A stretch of 64,000 nt of DNA. Source: Streptomyces sp. NBC_00376. Lineage in GTDB: Bacteria > Actinomycetota > Actinomycetes > Streptomycetales > Streptomycetaceae. The notes under the pieces were generated by a model, which made no database searches, was not told where the DNA came from, and worked only from the letters and a program-made list of their open reading frames with translations. The position numbers were made by a program, and so were the translations under genes. Shown in pieces: positions 48,779 to 57,379 of the stretch; within the stretch, counting starts at the first letter, position 1; each line of letters begins with the position of its first letter. Where the stretch lies: positions 5,890,001-5,954,000 of the forward strand of contig NZ_CP107960.1 in NCBI RefSeq assembly GCF_036077095.1. The letters are read 5' to 3'.

Positions 48779-50461
48779 ATGCGCGCAAGACTGGCCCTGC
48801 CCATCGCCCTCGTCGCCGCCGTCTCGGTCGCCGCCACCGCCTGCGACGCCTCCTCCGGGAAGGACGGGGCCGACACGGCGGGCAAGGACACCCCCAAGGC
48901 CGCGTCGGCCGCGGCCGACTACAACCCCGTGCCGTACGACCGGATCAAGGACGGTGGCACGTACACCACCGCCGGGACCTTCGACGACCAGGGCAACCCC
49001 TTCAACGTCAACGCGACCCTGACCGCGTCCCGGGTCTGGGCCTGGTACAACGCCGACGCGATCACGTACTCGCCCACCGGCGAGGTGCAGTACAACCCGG
49101 ACTACTACAGCGACGTGAAGGTCTCCGTCGAGGGCGGCAAGCAGACGGTCACGCTGACCATCAACGACAAGGCCGCCTTCAACGACGGCACCCCGATCGA
49201 CTGGACCGCGATCGAGGCCACCTGGAAGGCCAACAACGGTTCCGACAAGGCCTTCGACACCTCCTCCACCGACGGCTACGACCAGATCACCTCGGTCCAC
49301 AAGGGCGAGAACGCCAAGCAGGCCGTCATCGAGTTCAAGGGCGTCAACGCCGCCTGGACGACCCTGTTCAGCACCTTCCTGCACCCCAAGGCCGCCACCG
49401 TCGCCAACTTCAACAAGGCGTACGTCAAGAAGGCCCACCCGGAGTGGGGCGCCGGCCCGTACACCGTCGGCGAGTGGGACACCCACTCCGGCGGGATCAC
49501 CTTCGTCCGCAACCCGAAGTGGTGGGGCAAGAAGGGCAAGCTCGACAAGCGCGTCTACGTCAACCTGGAGTCGACCGCCGCGGTCAACGCCTTCAAGAAC
49601 GGCCAGCTCGACTACACCTCGGCCGTCGACGCGGAGAGCCTCAAGCAGGTCAAGGGGCTGAAGGGGACGGAGATCCGCAGCGGCGGCAGCCCCTTCGAGT
49701 ACTCGCTGTACTTCAACACGAAGTCGGCCAACCTCTCGGACACGGCCGTCCGCAAGGCCATCCAGGAGGGCATCGACCGCTCCCAGATCGCGAAGATCCA
49801 GTTCCAGGGGCTCGACTACAAGGAGCCGCTGCCCGGTTCGGCGGTGCTGTACAGCTTCCAGAAGGGTTACCAGGACAATGTCTCGACCGTTCTGAAGTAC
49901 TCGCCGGACGAGGCGAAGAAGACGCTCGACGCGGCGGGCTGGAAGCCCGGCGGCGACGGCATCCGGGTCAAGGACGGCAAGAAGCTGGAGGTCGGCTACA
50001 CGATCCTCGGCGACGACCCGCTGGACAAGGCCATCGCCGGTGCCTTCACCGCGATGCTGAAGCCGATCGGCGTCGAGGTCGTCACCAGGAAGGCCGACGA
50101 GGCGGACTTCTCGAAGATCCTCAGCGAGCGCCGGTTCGACCTCTTCCTGTCCGGGAACCGCTCCATGGACCCGTTCGGCGCCCGCTACCTGTGCGACTTC
50201 TACTGCTCGGACCGTGACTCCAACATCACCGGCTCCGGTACGCCTGCTCTGGACAAGGAGATCCGCGCCACCGCCGGCATAGCGGACCTCGACGAGCAGA
50301 TCGCGGCGGCCAACAAGGTCGAGCAGAAGGCGCTCCGGCAGTACGCCTTCCTGCCGCTGTTCAGCGGCCCCTCGACGTACAGCGTGAAGAAGGGCCTCGC
50401 CAACGTCGGCGCCACCATCTTCTACAGCCCGCTCCCGGAGACGGTCGGCTGGGAGAAGTAG
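48779..50461 (+). CDS. ABC transporter substrate-binding lipoprotein (family 5)
   Basis: A 560-residue extracytoplasmic receptor. The signal peptide ends in a VAATACDAS lipobox. The family-5 pattern follows: FDDQGNPFNVNATLTASRVWAWYNADAITY, NDGTPIDWTAIEATWKANNG, GAGPYTVGEWDTHSGGITFVRNPKWWG and SPDEAKKTLDAAGWKPG. It delivers substrate (peptide-like, not identified) to the permeases encoded upstream. ATG 48779 has AGAAGGAG. The last gene of the operon, it is followed by a strong hairpin. Confidence 0.93.
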   Translation: MRARLALPIALVAAVSVAATACDASSGKDGADTAGKDTPKAASAAADYNPVPYDRIKDGGTYTTAGTFDDQGNPFNVNATLTASRVWAWYNADAITYSPTGEVQYNPDYYSDVKVSVEGGKQTVTLTINDKAAFNDGTPIDWTAIEATWKANNGSDKAFDTSSTDGYDQITSVHKGENAKQAVIEFKGVNAAWTTLFSTFLHPKAATVANFNKAYVKKAHPEWGAGPYTVGEWDTHSGGITFVRNPKWWGKKGKLDKRVYVNLESTAAVNAFKNGQLDYTSAVDAESLKQVKGLKGTEIRSGGSPFEYSLYFNTKSANLSDTAVRKAIQEGIDRSQIAKIQFQGLDYKEPLPGSAVLYSFQKGYQDNVSTVLKYSPDEAKKTLDAAGWKPGGDGIRVKDGKKLEVGYTILGDDPLDKAIAGAFTAMLKPIGVEVVTRKADEADFSKILSERRFDLFLSGNRSMDPFGARYLCDFYCSDRDSNITGSGTPALDKEIRATAGIADLDEQIAAANKVEQKALRQYAFLPLFSGPSTYSVKKGLANVGATIFYSPLPETVGWEK

Positions 50462-50481
50462 CCCGCAGACAGCCGGGCCCA

Positions 50482-50514
50482 GGCCCCGGTACGGTCGCCG
50501 ACCGCACCGGGGCC
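50482..50514. terminator. Bidirectional terminator after the receptor gene
   Basis: GGCCCCGGT (50482-50490) pairs with ACCGGGGCC (50506-50514), and an inner CGGT/ACCG pairing extends the stem. It lies between convergent genes. Confidence 0.75.
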
Positions 50515-50521
50515 GGGCGCG

Positions 50522-51319
50522 TCAGACGGTGTCCCACCGCGCGCCGTCGTACGCCTGCCCGATCCGCCGCATCAGCTCCTCGTCCACCACGAATTCCATG
50601 TCGTCGATCCGCCCGACCGGCGCGATGCCCTGCGAATTGGCGAGGAACGCGGACCGGAACGCGCCCAGCCCGTCCAGGGTCACCGGACGCCGTACGGACT
50701 CCATCCCCGCGCCCGGCAGTTCACGCTCCAGCAGCGCCATGGTGATGCCGATCAGGCACGGCGCGTCGGGCCAGACCACCGAAGTGCCGTCCCAGAAGCC
50801 GACGTTGGTGATCGCACCCTCCGTCACCGTGCCGTCCGGCGCGGTCAGCAGAGCCTCGTCGAACCCGGCGCGGGCGGCCAGCCGCGCGTAGTACGTCTGG
50901 CCGAACTCGCCGGGCCGCTTGATGTGCGGCACGGTACGGACGTACGGGACGGACATCAGGGCGTGCGGTTCGGCGGACTTCCGGGCCGGCCCGCGCACCG
51001 TGACCATGACGGTCGTCTCCGCGGCCCCCGGCGGCGGATAGCCATGGACCCGGACCGAGGCGTCCCGCACCCCGGCACCGTCCAGCGCGTGCCGGACCAG
51101 CCCGCGGACCCGTTCCCCGTCCAGCGGGCGCTCGAACAACTCCCGGTTCGCGGCGTCCAGCCGAGCCAGATGCAGATCGAGGCCGCGCACCTTTCCGTCC
51201 CTGACCTGCATGGCCGTGAAATGGCCGTAGCCGAGGAAGGCCGGAATCCGCAGGTCCGCCTCGGTGGCCGGACGGCCGTCGAACTCGGCGTACGGGAAGG
51301 GCGAGGGCGGGGGAGTCAC
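50522..51319 (-). CDS. Aminotransferase class IV (ADC-lyase/branched-chain type)
   Basis: A 265-residue PLP-fold type IV protein. YVRTVPHIKRPGEFGQTYYARLAA contains the Lys region, and DEALLTAPDGTVTEGAITNVGFWDG is the conserved cofactor segment (Glu and Asn contacts). Relatives are aminodeoxychorismate lyases, D-amino acid and branched-chain transaminases. GTG 51319 sits 4 bases after GGAGG and ATG 51322 only one, so GTG is preferred. It is divergent from a flavin reductase gene. Confidence 0.87.
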   Translation of the reverse strand: MTPPPSPFPYAEFDGRPATEADLRIPAFLGYGHFTAMQVRDGKVRGLDLHLARLDAANRELFERPLDGERVRGLVRHALDGAGVRDASVRVHGYPPPGAAETTVMVTVRGPARKSAEPHALMSVPYVRTVPHIKRPGEFGQTYYARLAARAGFDEALLTAPDGTVTEGAITNVGFWDGTSVVWPDAPCLIGITMALLERELPGAGMESVRRPVTLDGLGAFRSAFLANSQGIAPVGRIDDMEFVVDEELMRRIGQAYDGARWDTV

Positions 51320-51377
51320 CATGCCTCCACCGTAGCCGCGACGCCCGGCGGGGCTGACCGGCACGAGGCGCTTGACC

Positions 51378-51391
51378 TCAACCTCGGTTGA
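51378..51391. promoter_or_regulatory. Palindrome inside the flavin-reductase promoter
   Basis: TCAACC-TC-GGTTGA is a perfect 6-2-6 palindrome starting just after TTGACC (51372-51377), a -35-like hexamer. An operator in the promoter spacer is typical for MerR/SoxR-type activators, though the sequence also suits a repressor. Confidence 0.5.
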
Positions 51392-51408
51392 CATACGAGT
51401 CTTTCGGC

Positions 51409-52023
51409 ATGGACCTCACCACAGCATCCTCTTCGCCCTCGTCCACCGCGCCCCTGAAGGTCGCGGTCATCCTCGCCAGCAACCGCGAGGGGCGGTTCGC
51501 CCCCGTCATCTCCGACTGGTTCCTCTCGCACACCGGCCTCCGCCCCGACATCGAGACCGATCTGATCGACGTCGCGGAACTCGACCTCCCGGTCGCGCTC
51601 TCCTTCCGGCCCGACGCCGACGCGCAGGCCCGGCTCGCGGCCGTCGCGTCCAGGCTGGCGGCGGCCGACGGTTTCGTCGTCGTCACCCCCGAGTACAACC
51701 ACTCGTTCCCGGCCCCGTTGAAGAACCTCATCGACTGGCACCGCGACGAGTGGCAGGCCAAACCCGTCGCCTTCGTCTCGTACGGCGGGGTCTCCGGCGG
51801 GCTGCGCGCCGTCGAGCAGCTGCGGCAGGTCTTCGCGGAGCTGCACACCGTCGGCATCCGCGAAACCGTGTCCTTCCACAACGCGGGCGCCCTGTTCGAC
51901 GACGAGGGCAGACACCGGGACCCGGCGGGCTGCGACGCGGCGGCCAAGGTGCTGCTCGACCAGCTGGTCTGGTGGGGGCACGCCCTGCGCGACGCCAAGG
52001 CGGTCCGCCCGTACGGCGCCTGA
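51409..52023 (+). CDS. NADPH-dependent FMN reductase family protein
   Basis: A 204-residue flavodoxin-fold reductase: LKVAVILASNREGRFAPVISDWF binds the FMN phosphate, and GFVVVTPEYNHSFPAPLKNLIDW is the family signature. It uses NAD(P)H to reduce FMN or quinones. The N terminus has a Ser/Thr-rich extension of about 15 residues. The start is at ATG 51409; there is no strong ribosome-binding site, and a TTG at 51388 is possible. It is probably controlled from the palindrome upstream. Confidence 0.9.
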   Translation: MDLTTASSSPSSTAPLKVAVILASNREGRFAPVISDWFLSHTGLRPDIETDLIDVAELDLPVALSFRPDADAQARLAAVASRLAAADGFVVVTPEYNHSFPAPLKNLIDWHRDEWQAKPVAFVSYGGVSGGLRAVEQLRQVFAELHTVGIRETVSFHNAGALFDDEGRHRDPAGCDAAAKVLLDQLVWWGHALRDAKAVRPYGA

Positions 52024-52109
52024 CCCGGGAGCGCTGCGCCGTGCCGCGACGTCCCCGACAATCGACGGGTACCGGGACACCCCGCCACCCGACCCCGCAG
52101 GAGCCGAAA

Positions 52110-52448
52110 GTGACGACGCCGGCATGGCTGACCGTACTGACCACGACGGACAGCGAGGAGAAGGCCCATGCCCTGGCGCAGGGCGCGGTGGAGGCGCGGC
52201 TCGCCGCCTGCGTACAGATCTCCGCGCCCGTCACCTCGGTCTACCGCTGGCAGAACGCCATCGAGACCAACGAGGAGTGGCAGCTGCTGTTCAAGACGAC
52301 AGCGGAGCGGTACGAGGAACTGGAGGCCCATCTGGAGGCGGCGCACGACTACGAGACCCCGGAGATCATCGCGGTCCCGGTGGTACGGGGCAGCGCCCGC
52401 TACCTCGCCTGGGTCTCGGGCGAGACCGCTCCGGTCACCTCGCTGTAG
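52110..52448 (+). CDS. cutA: Divalent-cation tolerance protein CutA
   Basis: A 112-residue CutA1: WLTVLTTTDSEEKAHALAQG, LAACVQISAPVTSVYRWQ and EWQLLFKTTAERYEELEAHL with the HDYETPEIIAVPV end form the ferredoxin-like trimer subunit. It is linked to copper tolerance, but the molecular role is unsettled. GTG 52110 follows AGGAG. Confidence 0.95.
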   Translation: MTTPAWLTVLTTTDSEEKAHALAQGAVEARLAACVQISAPVTSVYRWQNAIETNEEWQLLFKTTAERYEELEAHLEAAHDYETPEIIAVPVVRGSARYLAWVSGETAPVTSL

Positions 52449-52450
52449 GG

Positions 52451-52467
52451 CCGGTCCGGCGGACCGG
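52451..52467. terminator. Hairpin after cutA
   Basis: CCGGTCCG-g-CGGACCGG is a perfect 8-1-8 inverted repeat 3 bases after the cutA stop, between convergent genes. The one-base loop is tight, so the real fold would open one or two pairs. Confidence 0.5.
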
Positions 52468-52510
52468 GGCCGGACCGACCCCAGCCCCGGGCCCTCCCGG
52501 GCCGCGGGGC

Positions 52511-53221
52511 CTACCGCTCCCCGGCCGCCAGCGCCTCCCCGATCCCCGTCTCCTGGGGCCCCAGGAAGTGCGGATCGGGCTTGAAGACGGCGTCCAGCGC
52601 CGCCTTCCCCGCCGCGAACACCTCCCGCGTCCCGCCGTAGTACCAGGTCGCGTCGTGCTTGGCGTCCACGCCGACCCCGTACGCGTCGATCCCCGCGGTC
52701 CGGCACAGGGCGATCGCCCGGCGGATGTGGAACCCCTGGCTCACCAGCACCGCGCGGTCGACCCCGAAGATCTTCTTGGCCCGCACGCACGAGTCCCAGG
52801 TGTCGAACCCCGCGAAGTCGCTCACGATCCGCTCGTCCGGCACCCCGTGCTCCGTGAGATAGGTACGCATGGCATCCGGCTCGTCATACTCCTTCCGGCT
52901 GTTGTCACCGGTCACGAGCACGACCTTCACCTTCCCGTCCCGGTACAGCTCGGCGGCGGCCTTCAGCCGGTTGGCGAGATACGGCGACGGCCTGCCCTGC
53001 CAGAGCCCCGCCCCGAACACCACGGCCACCTGCTGCGCGGGCGCGTCCGCGGTCGTCCTGACCCGGGCGTCGGCGACGGAGTACATCCAGGTCATGGGCG
53101 CCAGCCCGGCCACACACGCGAGCATCACCCCCTGCACGGCCCGCCGCTGCCCGCGCCGCGTGCGCGGCCATCGCGGCCGCAACCGCCCGAGCACCTGCCG
53201 TCCCGGCCACTTCACCCGCAT
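52511..53221 (-). CDS. SanA/YdcF-like (DUF218) membrane protein
   Basis: A 236-residue protein with a basic start, one membrane segment (AVQGVMLACVAGLAPMTWMYSVA) and a DUF218 domain: VAVVFGAGLWQGRPSPYLANRL, KVVLVTGDNS, EHGVPDERIVSDFAGFDTWDS and AVLVSQGFHIRRAI. E. coli SanA confers vancomycin tolerance at high temperature and is thought to act in envelope synthesis. ATG 53221 has GAGGGGG upstream. Confidence 0.9.
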   Translation of the reverse strand: MRVKWPGRQVLGRLRPRWPRTRRGQRRAVQGVMLACVAGLAPMTWMYSVADARVRTTADAPAQQVAVVFGAGLWQGRPSPYLANRLKAAAELYRDGKVKVVLVTGDNSRKEYDEPDAMRTYLTEHGVPDERIVSDFAGFDTWDSCVRAKKIFGVDRAVLVSQGFHIRRAIALCRTAGIDAYGVGVDAKHDATWYYGGTREVFAAGKAALDAVFKPDPHFLGPQETGIGEALAAGER

Positions 53222-53379
53222 GGGAGCCCCCTCTTTCCGTGCCGTGCTCCGTCGTCCCACTTGATCGGACGAACCGGAGGCCGAAAGAGTTCTCCGACGG
53301 GCGGGACGAATGCCGCACGGCCGCTCAGGTCCGGCCTCACCGGTCCGGGACCGCGCGGGCCGCCGGGCGGTCCGGCCAA

Positions 53380-53385
53380 TACCAT
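53380..53385 (+). promoter_or_regulatory. Candidate -10 element (TACCAT), leaderless start
   Basis: TACCAT ends 6 bases before ATG 53392 with no ribosome-binding site in between. Confidence 0.45.
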
Positions 53386-53391
53386 CGCCCA

Positions 53392-54204
53392 ATGCTGCGT
53401 CCACGACTGATCGCCTCCGATCTCGACGGCACCCTCCTGCGCAACGACGGCACCCTCTCGCCCCGCACCCTGCGCGCCCTGCGCACCGCCGAGAGCGCCG
53501 GCGCGGAGATCGTCCTCGTCACCGCCCGGCCGCCCAGGTTCGTCGACCGGCTCGCCGACGCCGCCGGCTTCGCGGGCACGGCGGTGTGCAGCAACGGGGC
53601 GATGGTCTACGACATCGGGACGCGCACCGTCGTCTCCTCCCGCGCCCTGCCGCTCACCACCGCCCGCCGCGTGGCCACCGCGCTCGCCGCCGCCGTGCCC
53701 GGGATCGGCTTCGCCCTGGAGACCGGCAACCACATCCTGTACGAACCGGCCTACCGCCTGCGGCTCTCCGAGGACGTCGGCGCCGAGCTGCCCGTACCGG
53801 CGCTCGCGGACCTCTGGCTGGCCGATGTCCCCGTCACCAAGCTCCTCGCCTGGTCCGACCGGCTCGACGCGGACGCGCTGCTGGCCGCAGCCGAGGCGGG
53901 GGCGGTCGACGGGGTGCAGCTCACCCATTCCGGTGGGCGCGGACTGCTGGAGATCAGCGCGTCCGGCGTCACCAAGGCCGGCACACTGTCGGTGCTGTGC
54001 GCCGGGCGCGGCATCGAAGCCGCTGAGGTCATCGCCTTCGGCGACATGCCCAACGACCTGACCGTCCTCGAATGGGCCGGCACCGGCTACGCGATGGGCA
54101 ACGCCCACCCGAGCGTGCTGGCCGCGATACAGACGCACACGCTCAGCAACGAGGAGGACGGGGTCGCGGACGTCATCGAGCGGCTCTTCGGACCCGCCCG
54201 CTGA
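53392..54204 (+). CDS. HAD superfamily Cof-type phosphatase
   Basis: A 270-residue HAD hydrolase of class IIB: motif I ASDLDGTLL (nucleophile and acid Asp), motif II IVLVTARPP, motif III Lys in VTKAGTL, motif IV FGDMPNDLTVLEWAG. Cof-type members dephosphorylate sugar phosphates and nucleotides such as FMN or PLP precursors; the substrate is not visible. A TAnnnT hexamer 6 bases before the ATG suggests a leaderless mRNA. Confidence 0.92.
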   Translation: MLRPRLIASDLDGTLLRNDGTLSPRTLRALRTAESAGAEIVLVTARPPRFVDRLADAAGFAGTAVCSNGAMVYDIGTRTVVSSRALPLTTARRVATALAAAVPGIGFALETGNHILYEPAYRLRLSEDVGAELPVPALADLWLADVPVTKLLAWSDRLDADALLAAAEAGAVDGVQLTHSGGRGLLEISASGVTKAGTLSVLCAGRGIEAAEVIAFGDMPNDLTVLEWAGTGYAMGNAHPSVLAAIQTHTLSNEEDGVADVIERLFGPAR

Positions 54205-54271
54205 CCCGGCGGCACGTCACCCGTCACCCGCTCGCAACGGCGCGGCAACCTGCCTCCCGCACCATCGAGCC

Positions 54272-54493
54272 ATGACGCAGCCGGCACCGGCCCAGGAGTC
54301 CCTGCCCCTCGACAGCACGGCGCAACTGCTGACCCGCATCACCGCGCAGCTCGGCACCCAGCTCGGACTGGTCACGCGGAACGGAACCCGAAGGACCGCA
54401 TCGGCCCAGCCGGCCCGGTCCCGGCCACCGGACAGCCCCCAGAGCATGTCCGCGGCATCCGCGGCATCCGCAGCGCCTGCAGTGAAAACCTGA
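54272..54493 (+). CDS. Small hypothetical protein
   Basis: A 73-residue [23 protein letters not shown] at the start, a short amphipathic helix ([20 protein letters not shown]) and an Ala/Ser/Pro-rich tail with an imperfect ASAASAAP repeat. CACCAT lies 6 bases before the ATG, similar to the element of the preceding HAD gene. No family is recognised; the opposite strand is also open, so this is weak. Confidence 0.4.
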   Translation: MTQPAPAQESLPLDSTAQLLTRITAQLGTQLGLVTRNGTRRTASAQPARSRPPDSPQSMSAASAASAAPAVKT

Positions 54494-54545
54494 TGAACGG
54501 ACATTTCCGGGCGCCTGCCTGAGCCTTCTTGTCGGTCCGGCCGTT

Positions 54546-54551
54546 TACTGT
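54546..54551 (+). promoter_or_regulatory. Candidate -10 element (TACTGT), leaderless dgt start
   Basis: TACTGT ends 6 bases before ATG 54558; no Shine-Dalgarno sequence is present. Confidence 0.45.
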
Positions 54552-54557
54552 CGGACC

Positions 54558-55889
54558 ATGGACGGCACGCACGGCACGCAGGACCACGGCACGCACGACC
54601 ACGGCACCGGCCCCTACGGCGCGGCCGACGCCGAGCGCTGGGACACCGAGCCGGACAAACGGCCGGGCCGCACCGCGTTCCAGCGCGACCGTGCCCGGGT
54701 GCTGCACTCCGCGGCGCTGCGGCGGCTCGCCGGAAAGACCCAGGTCGTCACCCCGGGCACCCGCGGGCACGCCTGGGACGCCAGCCCCCGGACCAGGCTC
54801 ACCCACTCCCTCGAATGCGCCCAGGTCGGCCGCGAGCTCGGGGCCGCGCTCGGCTGCGACCCCGACCTCGTCGAGACGGCCTGCCTCGCCCACGACCTGG
54901 GCCACCCGCCGTTCGGACACAACGGCGAGCAGGCGCTCAACGACTTCGCGTCGGACTGCGGGGGCTTCGAGGGCAACGCCCAGTCGCTGCGGCTGCTGAC
55001 CAGACTCGAACCGAAGCGGTTCGTGCCCGACACCCGCACCGGCGAGCTGGTCAGCGTCGGGCTCAACCTCACCCGGGCCGCCCTGGACGCCGCCACCAAG
55101 TACCCGTGGCCGCGCGGCGAGCACCCCACCGACCCCGGCTCGCCGAAATTCGGGGTGTACGAGGACGACCTGCCGGTCTTCGCCTGGGCCCGCAAGGGGG
55201 CGCCGAGGGACCGCAAGTGCTTCGAGGCCCAGGTCATGGACTGGTCCGACGACGTCGCCTACTCCGTGCACGACTTCGAGGACGGGCTGCACGCCGGGCA
55301 CATCGACCCCGACTGCCTCTACTCCGAACCGGAACGGGACGCGATCTGGGCGGTCGCCATCGGCCGCTACGTCCCGGCGGACACCGACCCCCAGGAGCTG
55401 GCCGACGCACTGGACCGGCTCGTCGCCCAGGACTGGTGGCCGCACGGCTACGACGGATCCGCCGTCGCCCAGGCCCGGCTGAAGGACGCGACGAGCCAGC
55501 TGATCGGCCGGTTCTGCCTCGCCGCCGAGAGCAGCACCCGGCAGGCTCACGGCACGGGCCGCCTCGGCCGGTACGCCGCCGAGCTGGTCGTCCCCCGCGA
55601 GGCCCGCAACGAATGCGCGGTGCTCAAGGCGGTCGCCGACCGTTACGTCATGCAGCGTGCCGAGCAGGAGGCGATCCGCGCCGACCAGCGGATCGTCATC
55701 GCCGAGCTGGCCGCCGCCCTGACCGCCCGCGCCCCGGAGGGACTGGAGCCGCAGTTCCGGGCGCTGTTCGACGCCGCCCGTGACGACAGGGCCCGCAAGC
55801 GGGTCCTGGTCGACCAGATCGCCGCCCTGACCGACGCCTCGGCCCGCTCGCTGCACGTGTCGCTCACGGAGCGCAGACACCGGGTGTGA
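54558..55889 (+). CDS. dgt: Deoxyguanosinetriphosphate triphosphohydrolase-like protein
   Basis: A 443-residue HD-domain dNTPase. [21 protein letters not shown] is the N-terminal signature; metal ligands are in [27 protein letters not shown] and [14 protein letters not shown]. It hydrolyses dNTPs to nucleoside and tripolyphosphate, adjusting DNA precursor pools. The first 30 residues are His/Thr/Gly-rich ([16 protein letters not shown]). In Streptomyces it lies near dnaG, as here. Confidence 0.94.
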   Translation: MDGTHGTQDHGTHDHGTGPYGAADAERWDTEPDKRPGRTAFQRDRARVLHSAALRRLAGKTQVVTPGTRGHAWDASPRTRLTHSLECAQVGRELGAALGCDPDLVETACLAHDLGHPPFGHNGEQALNDFASDCGGFEGNAQSLRLLTRLEPKRFVPDTRTGELVSVGLNLTRAALDAATKYPWPRGEHPTDPGSPKFGVYEDDLPVFAWARKGAPRDRKCFEAQVMDWSDDVAYSVHDFEDGLHAGHIDPDCLYSEPERDAIWAVAIGRYVPADTDPQELADALDRLVAQDWWPHGYDGSAVAQARLKDATSQLIGRFCLAAESSTRQAHGTGRLGRYAAELVVPREARNECAVLKAVADRYVMQRAEQEAIRADQRIVIAELAAALTARAPEGLEPQFRALFDAARDDRARKRVLVDQIAALTDASARSLHVSLTERRHRV

Positions 55890-55981
55890 CCTGATCGGGG
55901 TACACCCTCTTTCGCCATCACGCTGCGTGCGGGACGCTCGCAGTTGGCGGCGCCGCGAAGCAAGCACCGAGGAGGCACCAA

Positions 55982-57241
55982 GTGGTCGACGCACATCGCA
56001 CGTTCGTCATCGTGGGCGGAGGACTGGCGGGAGCGAAGGCGGCCGAGACGCTCCGGGCGGAGGGTTTCAGCGGCCGGGTGATCCTGCTCGGCGACGAACG
56101 CGACCACCCGTACGAACGGCCTCCGCTCTCCAAGGGCTATCTCGCCGGCAAGGAGGAGCGGGACAGCGTCTTCGTCCACGAGACCGCCTGGTACGCGGGC
56201 GCCGACATCGAGCTGCACCTGGGGCAGCCCGTCACCTCGCTCGACCGGGAGGCCCGCGCCGTACAGCTCGGCGACGGCACCGTCGTCCACTACGACAAAC
56301 TGCTGCTCGCCACCGGGGCCGAGCCGCGCCGCCTCCCCGTCCCGGGCACGGACCTGACCGGCGTCCACCATCTGCGCCGCCTCGCCCACGCCGACCGGCT
56401 GCGCAACGTGCTGACCGCACTCGGCCGCGACAACGGCCATCTGGTGATCGCCGGGGCCGGCTGGATCGGCCTCGAGGTCGCGGCGGCGGCCCGCGGGTAC
56501 GGCGCCGAGGTCACCGTCGTCGAACCGGAGCCGACCCCGCTGCACCAGGTCGTCGGCCCCGAGCTCGGCCAGATCTTCACCGATCTGCACAGCGACCACG
56601 GGGTCCGCTTCCACTTCGGCCTCCGCCTCACCGAGATCATCGGCCAGGACGGCCTGGTGCTCGCCGTCCGCACCGACGACGGCGAGGAGCACCCCGCCCA
56701 CGCCGTGCTCGCCGCGATCGGCGCCGCGCCCCGCACCGCCCTCGCCGAGACCGCCGGGCTCGCCATGGCCCCCCGCGCGGTCGGCGGCGGCATCGCCGTC
56801 GACGCCTCGCTGCGCACCAGCGACCCGCACATCTTCGCGGCCGGTGACGTCGCCAACGTGGACCACCCGCTGCTCGGCATCCGGCTGCGCGTGGAGCACT
56901 GGGCGAACGCACTGAACAGCGGCCCGGCCGCGGCCCGCGCCATGCTCGGCCAGGAGGTCAGCTACGACCGGGTGCCGTACTTCTTCTCCGACCAGTACGA
57001 CCTCGGCCTCGAGTACTCGGGCTGGGCGCCGCCGGGCAGCTACGACCAGGTGGTCATCCGGGGCGACGCGGGGAAGCGGGAGTTCATCGCCTTCTGGCTG
57101 AAGGACCACCGGGTGCTGGCCGGGATGAACGTCAACGTGTGGGACGTCACCGAGACCGTGCAGGGGCTGATCCGGTCAGGCCGGCAGGTCGACCCGGACG
57201 CGCTGGCGGACCCGTCGGTGCCGCTGGAATCCCTTGGCTGA
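55982..57241 (+). CDS. NAD(P)/FAD-dependent ferredoxin-reductase-like oxidoreductase
   Basis: A 419-residue flavoprotein of the oxygenase-coupled reductase family: FAD motif FVIVGGGLAGAKAAETLRAEG, PYERPPLSKGYL, the second Rossmann motif VIAGAGWIGLEVAAAARG and the FAD motif IFAAGDVANV. The C-terminal domain (LEYSGWAPPGSYDQVVIRG) matches ferredoxin/rubredoxin reductases that feed P450s or dioxygenases. The GTG follows GAGGAGG. It lies between dgt and dnaG without an obvious partner. Confidence 0.92.
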   Translation: MVDAHRTFVIVGGGLAGAKAAETLRAEGFSGRVILLGDERDHPYERPPLSKGYLAGKEERDSVFVHETAWYAGADIELHLGQPVTSLDREARAVQLGDGTVVHYDKLLLATGAEPRRLPVPGTDLTGVHHLRRLAHADRLRNVLTALGRDNGHLVIAGAGWIGLEVAAAARGYGAEVTVVEPEPTPLHQVVGPELGQIFTDLHSDHGVRFHFGLRLTEIIGQDGLVLAVRTDDGEEHPAHAVLAAIGAAPRTALAETAGLAMAPRAVGGGIAVDASLRTSDPHIFAAGDVANVDHPLLGIRLRVEHWANALNSGPAAARAMLGQEVSYDRVPYFFSDQYDLGLEYSGWAPPGSYDQVVIRGDAGKREFIAFWLKDHRVLAGMNVNVWDVTETVQGLIRSGRQVDPDALADPSVPLESLG

Positions 57242-57367
57242 GCCGCTCCCGGACCGGCACGGCCGTCCCGCCCCGGGCTCCCGGGCGGGACGACCCGGCC
57301 GGTCCGCGCGGTCCCACCGGTTCCATGGATCACATCGGCGCGCTCCACGGCTGTCGTAGCCCACCCG

Positions 57368-57373
57368 TAGACT
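57368..57373 (+). promoter_or_regulatory. Candidate -10 element (TAGACT), leaderless dnaG start
   Basis: TAGACT ends 6 bases before GTG 57380. Confidence 0.5.
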
Positions 57374-57379
57374 TCACCC

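Noticed and set aside
54217-54504. 95-codon minus-strand ORF opposite the small hypothetical gene
   Set aside because: It has a Trp/Cys/Arg-rich composition unlike Streptomyces proteins and no ribosome-binding site; the plus-strand alternative is only slightly better.
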